Positions 14,568 to 19,766 of a stretch of 19,766 bases of DNA are shown piece after piece. This stretch comes from Rhodothermota bacterium (GTDB lineage Bacteria; Hydrogenedentota; Hydrogenedentia; Hydrogenedentales; GCA-2746185): assembly GCA_009885415.1 (NCBI GenBank), contig VFKU01000669.1:1-19766 (forward strand). Direction: 5' to 3'. A program made the position numbers and the translations under genes. Each line of letters opens with the position of its first letter. Position 1 is the stretch's first letter. Under the pieces are notes generated by a model that was not told the DNA's origin, did not search any database, and worked only from the letters and a program-made list of their open reading frames with translations.

Positions 14568-14623
14568 CTTTGGACTGCGGGAGCGATAGCTCCCGCTTTC
14601 CCAAGCCCAGCAAAGCTGGGCGG
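14568..14623. repeat. Second copy of the TTTGGACTGCGG palindromic repeat
   Basis: The unit reads like the left half of the 9290-9436 element: CTTTGGACTGCGG, then hairpin GCGGGAGC (14577-14584)/GCTCCCGC (14589-14596) with loop GATA, then hairpin GCCCAGC (14605-14611)/GCTGGGC (14615-14621) with loop AAA, then GG. Compared with the other copy, the first stem has changed on both sides (C to G and G to C), keeping the pairing. It follows the cyclophilin stop by ten bases. Confidence 0.9.
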
Positions 14624-14668
14624 CGCACTCCTGAAATCTCACTCTTCGCCCGGTGCCGCACCGCCTGC

Positions 14669-14698
14669 TTGAGCGATTCCATCAGCCCCTGATACCCT
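14669..14698 (+). promoter_or_regulatory. Promoter for the bamD-lptE-holA operon
   Basis: TTGAGC (14669-14674), an 18-base spacer, then TACCCT (14693-14698) with the extension TGA (14690-14692). The transcript would start near 14705 and its leader would contain the hairpin 14718-14736. Confidence 0.5.
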
Positions 14699-14717
14699 AG
14701 TGGCGCGATGTCCGGGG

Positions 14718-14736
14718 GGACCGCCCTCGGCGGTCC
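14718..14736. repeat. Leader hairpin, 8-bp stem and 3-base loop
   Basis: GGACCGCC (14718-14725) and GGCGGTCC (14729-14736) are perfect arms around CTC. It lies in the presumed 5' leader of the envelope operon, 13 bases before the AAGGAG ribosome site (14750-14755). It may be another dispersed palindrome or a leader structure that shields or stabilises the transcript. Confidence 0.65.
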
Positions 14737-14762
14737 GGCATTCGCGCCTAAGGAGACTCCAA

Positions 14763-15803
14763 GTGAAGCTCCCGATTTCTGCGCTGGTGGCCTGCGTGGC
14801 GCTCGTCGCCGCGGACCACGCCGCCGCGCAATGGACATGGACGCCCGAGACGGGCCGTTTCGTGAACATGAAAAACCTTCCGAGAGAGTCGCCCGAGCTT
14901 CAGGTCGAATACACCCGCTCGCTGCTCGTCGGCGGCGAGTACGACCGCGCCTTCAACGAAACCAACAAGTTCGACACCTTCTACGGCGGCACCGAGTACG
15001 CCGCCGAGAACCAGTACCTTCGCGGCGAGATTCGACTCGGCGAGAAGAAGTTTGTTGATTCCGCAAAAGAGTTCCAGAAGGTCATCGCGAAGTATCCAGA
15101 CAGCAAATGGTACGACGACGTGATCCGCAAGGAATACGAGATCGGCGATCTGCTCTTCGAGAAGGGCCAGCGGCGAATGAACACCGGGACCTCCAAGTTC
15201 CTGCGAAAGTCCCGGTATCTTAAAAAGCTGAACTTTATGGCCAACCGGCCGTTCAAAAAAGCGATCGACGTATACACCATGGTCATCGAGAACCAGCCCT
15301 TCACGCCCGAGGCCGCCGAGGCGCAATACAAGATCGGCAAGTGCCACTTCGCGCGCGAACAGTATCTCGACGCCGGCTTTGAATACCGCCGCGTTGTCGA
15401 AGACTATCCCGATTCGACCTGGGTCCGCGAGGCCTCTTTTGACCTCACGCGCTGCTACGAAGAGGCGTCTCTGGATCCCGATTACGACCAGGCCCCGGCG
15501 CAGTTGGCGATGGAATCGATCGCGGAGTTCAAGCGGCGCTTCCCTGACGACGAGCGCGTGAAGGAGCGCGAGGACGTGAGCGAGACGATGCGCGAGAGCA
15601 TCGCCGAGCAGCGCTTCCGCACCGCACGGCAGTACGAGCGGCGCCAGGACCTCGATGCCGCGCGCATCTACTACGAAATTGCGGCCTACGAATTCTCCGG
15701 CACCAAGGCCGCCGAGAACGCGGCCCAGTGGATCGAGCAGAACCCGCGCCAGAATGATCTCCAGTCGGCGTTTGTCGGGCGCGCGGTCGTCGCGGCGCCA
15801 TGA
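14763..15803 (+). CDS. BamD-like outer-membrane assembly TPR protein
   Basis: BamD supports insertion of beta-barrel proteins into the outer membrane. This 346-residue protein starts at GTG 14763 with a perfect AAGGAG seven bases upstream. A signal peptide (KLPISALVACVALVAADHAA) is followed by QWTWTPETGRFVNMKNLP, a beginning I associate with BamD homologues of Planctomycetes-type bacteria. TPR-like helices follow: YTRSLLVGGEYDRAFNETNK, YLRGEIRLGEKKFVDSAKEF QKVIAKYPDSKWYDD is one pair; QYKIGKCHFAREQYLDAGFE then YRRVVEDYPDSTWV is another. The final part is acidic and helical (to about residue 330). An LVAC string at residues 8-11 resembles a lipobox but is too close to the N-terminus; cleavage after HAAA is more likely, so the usual BamD lipid anchor may be absent. 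It overlaps lptE by ATGA. Confidence 0.82.
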   Translation: MKLPISALVACVALVAADHAAAQWTWTPETGRFVNMKNLPRESPELQVEYTRSLLVGGEYDRAFNETNKFDTFYGGTEYAAENQYLRGEIRLGEKKFVDSAKEFQKVIAKYPDSKWYDDVIRKEYEIGDLLFEKGQRRMNTGTSKFLRKSRYLKKLNFMANRPFKKAIDVYTMVIENQPFTPEAAEAQYKIGKCHFAREQYLDAGFEYRRVVEDYPDSTWVREASFDLTRCYEEASLDPDYDQAPAQLAMESIAEFKRRFPDDERVKEREDVSETMRESIAEQRFRTARQYERRQDLDAARIYYEIAAYEFSGTKAAENAAQWIEQNPRQNDLQSAFVGRAVVAAP

Positions 15804-16360
15804 TTGCCGCTCGGCGGGCCATCGGCGCACTGGCGCTAGCGACGCTCGCCGCGGGCTGCGGATACAGCACCTCGTCCACCCTCGACGAACGCTACCAGAC
15901 CATCCACATCGCGGGCTTCCAAAACCAGGGTCGTGAGTACGACCTGCAAGCTCCGCTGACCAACGCCGTAATCCGTAAATTTCTCAACGACGGCCGCCTC
16001 CGCGTCGTCGGGCCGGGCGAGGCGGACCTGATCGTGACCGGGACAATCCTCGAATACGATCTGCGCGGCATCACCTTCGACGAGAACAACGACGTGTCGC
16101 AGTTCGAGAGCTTCATCACCGCGAGCGTGTCCGTCAGCGACGCGCGCAGCGGCACTCCGCTCTGGCAAGATCGGGTAGTCGGCGAAACGAGTTTTTCGAC
16201 CGGGGTCATCGGGTCGTCTTCCGATCGACTTCGCGGAAACTCGCAGGCTTTCCTTGAGCCCGTGCGATCGTTTCAGACCAGCGAAGAAAATCAGGCCGCC
16301 TCCGAGGCCCTCGAGCGCCTCGCCGCCGACATCTTCTACCGCACCATCGAGCCCTGGTGA
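15800..16360 (+). CDS. lptE: LptE-like LPS-assembly lipoprotein
   Basis: LptE is the outer-membrane lipoprotein that plugs the LptD barrel and helps place LPS in the outer leaflet. The protein has 186 residues. The signal peptide ends in the lipobox LAAGC with Cys20, followed by GYSTSSTLDERYQTIHIAGF, typical of LptE (GCGY then a strand I.I..F.N). The pattern ending in LTNAVIRKFLNDGRLRVV, then ADLIVTGTILEYDLRGITFD and SVSVSDARSGTPLWQDRVVG, fits the LptE strand-helix-strand fold. The length is ordinary. The start ATG overlaps the bamD stop (ATGA), and the holA start lies four bases after the stop. LptE next to HolA is also the order in Escherichia coli, which supports both calls. Confidence 0.85.
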   Translation: MIAARRAIGALALATLAAGCGYSTSSTLDERYQTIHIAGFQNQGREYDLQAPLTNAVIRKFLNDGRLRVVGPGEADLIVTGTILEYDLRGITFDENNDVSQFESFITASVSVSDARSGTPLWQDRVVGETSFSTGVIGSSSDRLRGNSQAFLEPVRSFQTSEENQAASEALERLAADIFYRTIEPW

Positions 16361-16364
16361 GCGC

Positions 16365-17384
16365 GTGACGCCGCAGGAACTTCTCGAAGGCTTCGATCCC
16401 GATCGCCCGGCGCCCGTCTATCTCTTCTGCCCCGGCAAGGGTCCGCGCGCAAAAATGCCCACTTTCGAGCCGCTCCTCGCTGACCGCTGCGTCGATCGCA
16501 TCACCGCCGGCACTGTCGATCCCTCGACCAAGGACTTCGCCTTTGCGGCTTTCTACGCGGACGAGACCGCGCCCGGTGAAATCGTGCTCGACGCGCAGAC
16601 GCTGCCCTTCCTCGCTGCGCGCCGCGTGATTCTCGTGCGGCAGGCGGAGCGCTACAACACCGATTCCGGCGCGGGGGCCTTGCTGCACTACCTCGCCTCG
16701 CCGAACGAATCGACCGTGCTTATGATGATCGCCAACAAGGTCGACAAGCGCACGAAATTTTTCAAGGCCTGCGAAAAATCCGGCCGCGTCGTCGAGTGTC
16801 CCGCGCTCGGCGCGCCCGAAGTCGCGCAGTGGGCGCGCCTCGAAGCCAAGGCCCGCGGACGCACCATCGACGCCGACGCCGTGCGCACGCTGGTCGATCG
16901 CGCGGGCACCCACCTCAGCGACGTCGAGAACGCGCTGATCAACGTGATCAATTTCGTCGGCGACGGTCGCACCTCGCTTACCGCCGCCGATGTCAACGCC
17001 GCCTGCGCAGATATCGCCGAGGAGGAAATCTGGTCGCTCACCGACGCGATTGCCGCTTCGCAGCCCGGCGCCGCGCTGACCTCGCTCCGGCGCTTGTTGG
17101 ATCTCGGCAAGCACCCCGACGAAATCATCGGGACGATCAACTGGCTGCTCAAGAGCGCCTACGCCGTCGGCACCGCCCAGGGCGATCCCGGCATCAGCAG
17201 TTTCGTCGCGCAAAAGGTCTCGCCGCTCGCGCGCAAGCTCGGAGTCGGCAAATTGCGCGCCGCCTTCGCCCTCTGCACCGACACCCAATTCATGTCGCGC
17301 AGCACCGGCGTCGACGGCGCCCTCGCGCTCGAACTGCTGGTGGTCAAGCTCGCCGCCCCCGTTCCACAACGGCAATCCGCATAA
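16365..17384 (+). CDS. holA: DNA polymerase III delta subunit
   Basis: The delta subunit of the clamp loader opens the beta sliding clamp at the replication fork. The protein has 339 residues, standard length. The delta pattern is visible: PAPVYLFCPGKGPRA near the N-terminus (a degenerate P-loop position), LPFLAARRVILVRQAERYNT, STVLMMIANKVDKRTKFFKA (the region usually reading vp.klDkR.k..k.l), VVECPALGAPEVAQWARLEA, LVDRAGTHLSDVENALINVI (G.dl..l..EleKl) and EIWSLTDAIAASQPGAALTS followed by LRRLLDLGKHPDEIIGTINW. The start GTG 16365 lies four bases after the lptE stop; GGTGAG just before is a close ribosome site. The frame is open back to 16254, but that part overlaps lptE and is not delta-like. 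It is last in the envelope operon; 208 bases follow before tatA. Confidence 0.9.
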   Translation: MTPQELLEGFDPDRPAPVYLFCPGKGPRAKMPTFEPLLADRCVDRITAGTVDPSTKDFAFAAFYADETAPGEIVLDAQTLPFLAARRVILVRQAERYNTDSGAGALLHYLASPNESTVLMMIANKVDKRTKFFKACEKSGRVVECPALGAPEVAQWARLEAKARGRTIDADAVRTLVDRAGTHLSDVENALINVINFVGDGRTSLTAADVNAACADIAEEEIWSLTDAIAASQPGAALTSLRRLLDLGKHPDEIIGTINWLLKSAYAVGTAQGDPGISSFVAQKVSPLARKLGVGKLRAAFALCTDTQFMSRSTGVDGALALELLVVKLAAPVPQRQSA

Positions 17385-17415
17385 AAGGGGTCGAAAAGCC
17401 CTAAAATTCGGGGTG

Positions 17416-17431
17416 GGGCCCTGCCGGGCCC
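17416..17431. repeat. Short GGGCCC hairpin
   Basis: GGGCCC (17416-17421) and GGGCCC (17426-17431) with a 4-base loop TGCC, between holA and the tatA promoter. Each arm is self-complementary. It is another intergenic palindrome; chance is harder to exclude for a 6-bp stem in GC-rich DNA. Confidence 0.4.
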
Positions 17432-17457
17432 GCGCGCTGTCCTGCGGGAACTTTTCT

Positions 17458-17487
17458 TTGTCCGGGCGGAATCAAGGGGTATATACT
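17458..17487 (+). promoter_or_regulatory. Promoter for the TatA-like gene
   Basis: TTGTCC (17458-17463) and TATACT (17482-17487) with an 18-base spacer. The leader would be about 100 bases before ATG 17593, long for this window; I see no riboswitch or attenuator that I can name in it. Confidence 0.5.
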
Positions 17488-17592
17488 ATTGTTGAGTTGG
17501 AATGGGCAGGTTTATTTGCGCCACGGCCACCTTCGCCCGAAGTTTCGCACGCGTGGATAGACGCGCTCAAGACGGGCGCCAGGAGAAAAAGT

Positions 17593-17790
17593 ATGTTTGG
17601 CAGTCCGATGCAAATGTTGATCATCCTCGTGGTGGTCGCGCTCGTGTTTGGCACGGGCAAGCTCAAGAACATCGGCAAAGATCTCGGCAGCGCGATCAAG
17701 GACTTCAAGTCGACGCTGAGCGATAAGGACGACGAGAAGAAGGACCAGGCGCCCGTCGCCCCCGCCACCGAGAAGAAAGCGGGCGAGTAA
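17593..17790 (+). CDS. tatA: Sec-independent protein translocase TatA/TatE-like protein
   Basis: TatA forms the pore-like part of the twin-arginine translocase for folded proteins. The 65-residue protein is MFGSPMQMLIILVVVALVFG (short membrane helix), then TGKLKNIGKDLGSAIKDFKS (hinge and amphipathic helix), and a charged tail ending in KKAGE. This is the whole TatA plan. Odd point: the highly usual FGxxKLP hinge reads FGTGKLK, with Lys for Pro, and the second residue pattern at the N-terminus lacks the common polar Glu/Gln at position 8 or so, with Gln7 in its place. ATG 17593 has AGGAG seven bases upstream; the frame is open to 17413 but upstream codons look non-coding. No tatB or tatC is in the window, so it is a single-gene unit with its own promoter and terminator. 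Confidence 0.88.
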   Translation: MFGSPMQMLIILVVVALVFGTGKLKNIGKDLGSAIKDFKSTLSDKDDEKKDQAPVAPATEKKAGE

Positions 17791-17805
17791 TACTTTTCGA
17801 AACCT

Positions 17806-17844
17806 CGGGCGCACCCGTGAAACCGGGAACGCCCGCTTTTTTTT
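17806..17844 (+). terminator. Rho-independent terminator after the TatA-like gene
   Basis: CGGGCG (17806-17811) pairs with CGCCCG (17830-17835), with an inner CCCG/CGGG pairing, followed at once by a run of eight T (17837-17844). It is the only textbook intrinsic terminator in the window. Confidence 0.85.
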
Positions 17845-17921
17845 CCGGAAGCACCGGTTTGCGCGGGACGCCGATACCCGTCATGCTTGGGGCCTCAATC
17901 TGAAGCGTGGGCTTCGCGACC

Positions 17922-19328
17922 GTGCCTGAATCCTTTATCACCGGCGACTTCCTGCTCGAGTCCTCCTTTGCGTGCGAACTTTATCGCGAGTTCGCCGCGG
18001 CCGAGCCCATCCTCGACTACCACACGCACCTCTCCGCCGCCGAGATCGCCGCTGACCGCCGCTTTAACACGATCGCCGAGGCCTGGCTCGAAGGCGACCA
18101 CTACAAGTGGCGCGCGCTGCGGGCCAACGGCATCCCCGAGGACCGCATCACCGGCGCCGCCACGCCCCGCGAAAAATTCCAGGCCTGGGCCGAAACCATG
18201 CCGCAGCTCCTCGGCAATCCCCTCTACCACTGGACTCACCTCGAGCTGAAGCGCTACTTCGACATCGACACTCTGCTCGGGCCGGACACGGCAGAGGCGA
18301 TCTGGAGCAAGTGCAACGAGCGGCTCGTCGCGTTGTCCTGCCGCGCGATGATGCAGCGAATGAACGTGAAGCTCGTCTGCACCACCGACGACCCAGCCGA
18401 TTCGCTGGAGCACCATCGCGCCATCGCGAACGACCCCGCGTGCGCCGTCCGCGTATTACCCACCTGGCGGCCCGACGCCGCGTTAGGTGTCGACGATCCC
18501 GCGCGCTTCAACGCATGGATCGATCGGCTCTCAGCGACTTCGGGCCATGCGATTCGCGGCTTCGATGACTTCTGGGCCGCCCTCGCACGGCGACACGAAG
18601 CCTTTCACGACGCCGGCTGCCGCCTCTCGGATCACGGCATCGAAACGTTCTGCGCGGAGGACGCGCGCATCGAAGACGCCGCGGCGGTATTCGATCGCGC
18701 GCGCCGCGGAGACGAGATTTCCCGCGAAGACGTCCACCGCTACCGCTCCGCGCTCTTGCATGCTTTCGCCCGTATGGACGCCGCGCGCGGCTGGGTGCAG
18801 CAGTACCACGTCGGCCCGCTGCGCAACAACAGCCCGCGCTTGATGCAGCGCCTCGGGCGCGACGCCGGCGCGGACTCGATGGGCGACGAGCCCTTCGCGC
18901 GCGGGATGAACAAATTCTTCGGCCGGCTCGACGCCGAAGGCGCCCTCGCGAAGACCATCGTCTACAACATCAATCCCGCGCATAACGCGATGGTCATCTC
19001 AACCCTCGGAAACTTCGAGGACGGCAGCACCCCCGGCAAGATGCAATTCGGCAGCGCCTGGTGGTTCAACGATCACCTCGAGGGAATGGAGGCGCAGCTC
19101 ACCTGTCTCGCGCGCACCGGCGTGCTCAGCCGCTTCGTCGGCATGCTCACCGACAGCCGCTCCTTCCTCAGCTTCCCGCGCCACGAATACTTCCGCCGCA
19201 TTCTCTGCAATTGGCTCGGCCGCGAAATGGAGTCCGGCAGACTTCCGCGCGATCTCAATCTCGTCGGCGGCATGGTGCGCGACATTTGCTACGCGAACGC
19301 CACCGCGTACTTCGGCTTCCCGGAATGA
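17922..19328 (+). CDS. uxaC: Glucuronate isomerase
   Basis: UxaC interconverts D-glucuronate and D-fructuronate (and galacturonate/tagaturonate), the first step of hexuronate breakdown. The protein is 468 residues, normal length. Motifs: FITGDFLLES near the start; ILDYHTHLSA with the metal-site histidines H34 and H36; FNTIAEAWLEGDHYKWRALR; LVCTTDDPADSLEHH; LPTWRPD; GCRLSDHGIE; GWVQQYHVGPLRNNS; KTIVYNINPAHN; GKMQFGSAWWFNDHLEGMEA; and VGMLTDSRSFLSFPRHEYFR. All are as expected for an active enzyme. Two GTG starts are possible, 17907 and 17922; I chose 17922 because UxaC proteins usually begin a few residues before the F..ddFLL motif. Neither has a strong ribosome site. The stop overlaps the start of the next gene (ATGA), so the two are coupled. 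Confidence 0.95.
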   Translation: MPESFITGDFLLESSFACELYREFAAAEPILDYHTHLSAAEIAADRRFNTIAEAWLEGDHYKWRALRANGIPEDRITGAATPREKFQAWAETMPQLLGNPLYHWTHLELKRYFDIDTLLGPDTAEAIWSKCNERLVALSCRAMMQRMNVKLVCTTDDPADSLEHHRAIANDPACAVRVLPTWRPDAALGVDDPARFNAWIDRLSATSGHAIRGFDDFWAALARRHEAFHDAGCRLSDHGIETFCAEDARIEDAAAVFDRARRGDEISREDVHRYRSALLHAFARMDAARGWVQQYHVGPLRNNSPRLMQRLGRDAGADSMGDEPFARGMNKFFGRLDAEGALAKTIVYNINPAHNAMVISTLGNFEDGSTPGKMQFGSAWWFNDHLEGMEAQLTCLARTGVLSRFVGMLTDSRSFLSFPRHEYFRRILCNWLGREMESGRLPRDLNLVGGMVRDICYANATAYFGFPE

Positions 19329-19766
19329 ACACGGTGCCCGCGCCCCTGCGCTCGTTCCGGCATCAGGGCCTGCACTTCCACGTCTACGAGCGCGCCGAAG
19401 ACATGGGCGCCGCCTCCGCCCACGCCCTCGCGAAGCGCCAAATCGAACTCGCCGCATCGCAAGACGAAATCGGATTCATGATCATGGCCGCGCCCTCCGC
19501 CTTCCCCTTCTACGCCGCCTATCTACGCCTCGCCGAAAATTCCCCCGCGCTCCGCGAAGCCCTCGCGCGCACGCATTTTTTCCAATTCGACGACTACCCC
19601 TTGCCCGCCACGCACCCCGCGACCTTTCGCCACCTGCTCGAAACTCACTTCTTCGGAAAACTCCGCGCGCTCTGCCCGCGCCTCAACGTCCATCCCTTTA
19701 ACGTCGATGCAGCCGATCCCGCCGCCGTCTGCCGCGACTACACCGCCGAGGTGCTGCGCTTCGGCC
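19325..19766 (+). CDS. Glucosamine-6-phosphate deaminase/6-phosphogluconolactonase-superfamily protein, cut by window end
   Basis: The first 147 codons are visible. The stretch ARTHFFQFDDYPLPATHPAT, then FRHLLETHFFGKL and LNVHPFNVDAADPAAVCRDY, then TAEVLRFG, matches the NagB/SugE-like fold: the usual DEY.gL...HP.Sf...l...ff......n...ldg.a.D....c..Y...i...GG pattern. The Asp-Glu-Tyr signature appears as Asp-Asp-Tyr. Members are NagB (glucosamine-6-phosphate to fructose-6-phosphate plus ammonia), 6-phosphogluconolactonase and uncharacterised sugar-phosphate isomerases. The ATGA overlap with uxaC suggests a role in sugar-acid or amino-sugar use. Which reaction it performs cannot be decided without the C-terminal half and the next genes. 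Confidence 0.75.
   Translation, partial: MNTVPAPLRSFRHQGLHFHVYERAEDMGAASAHALAKRQIELAASQDEIGFMIMAAPSAFPFYAAYLRLAENSPALREALARTHFFQFDDYPLPATHPATFRHLLETHFFGKLRALCPRLNVHPFNVDAADPAAVCRDYTAEVLRFG

Noticed and set aside
14784..14795. Lipobox LVAC in the BamD-like protein
   Set aside because: The Cys is residue 11, too near the N-terminus for a normal lipoprotein signal; the hydrophobic core continues beyond it.
16206..17375. 389-codon minus-strand open frame
   Set aside because: It is antisense to holA and the end of lptE; no motif or ribosome site.
1..19766. tRNA, rRNA, prophage or defence-island genes
   Set aside because: I found no cloverleaf-like intergenic segment and no phage structural, integrase, or defence genes beyond the decayed DUF433/DUF5615 pair.

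Overview
The window is GC-rich DNA from a diderm (Gram-negative-type) bacterium. An envelope cluster of a BamD-like TPR protein, an LptE-like lipoprotein and DNA polymerase III delta subunit (HolA), together with several signal peptides and lipoboxes, points to an outer membrane with LPS. The BamD-like N-terminus, the pseudopilin-like C-terminal motif of the first minus-strand gene, the HEAT-repeat exported protein and the many palindromic intergenic repeats remind me of Planctomycetes/Verrucomicrobia/Hydrogenedentes-type genomes. That placement is inference from gene style, not proof. Starts are often TTG or GTG, and most promoters I can suggest carry a TAnnnT -10 box, often extended as TGnTAnnnT.

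Left part (1-4593): the tail of a GNAT acetyltransferase; a minus-strand membrane-anchored protein whose reading frame is cut by one in-frame TAG; a 106-bp AT-richer element bounded by imperfect inverted repeats; a DUF433/DUF5615 toxin-antitoxin-like pair whose toxin is truncated; then a complete RecQ helicase with helicase core, zinc cysteines, HRDC and an extra C-terminal helix-turn-helix region.

Middle (4592-9284): a minus-strand pair overlapping by ATGA, a secreted GH31 glycosidase followed by an exported propeller-like protein of unknown function; a minus-strand endonuclease/exonuclease/phosphatase-family protein; and divergently a two-gene unit of a DUF4345-like membrane protein and a stand-alone cyclic-nucleotide-binding-domain protein.

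Right part (9290-19766), all on the plus strand: 3-isopropylmalate dehydrogenase; a PAT-like GNAT acetyltransferase; a shikimate-kinase-like enzyme with an atypical substrate/lid region; a 633-residue HEAT-repeat exported protein; a cyclophilin-type lipoprotein; the bamD-lptE-holA operon; a TatA-like protein with a good terminator; and glucuronate isomerase overlapping a NagB/6-phosphogluconolactonase-superfamily gene that runs off the end. GH31 glycosidase, UxaC and the NagB-like enzyme all suggest use of plant- or algal-type polysaccharides and sugar acids.

I see no CRISPR array, rRNA, tRNA, prophage or clear novel defence system, and no gene-free stretch over 300 bases. The most distinctive signals are the set of intergenic hairpin repeats, two of which show compensatory base changes in the stem, and the single nonsense codon in the first minus-strand gene.
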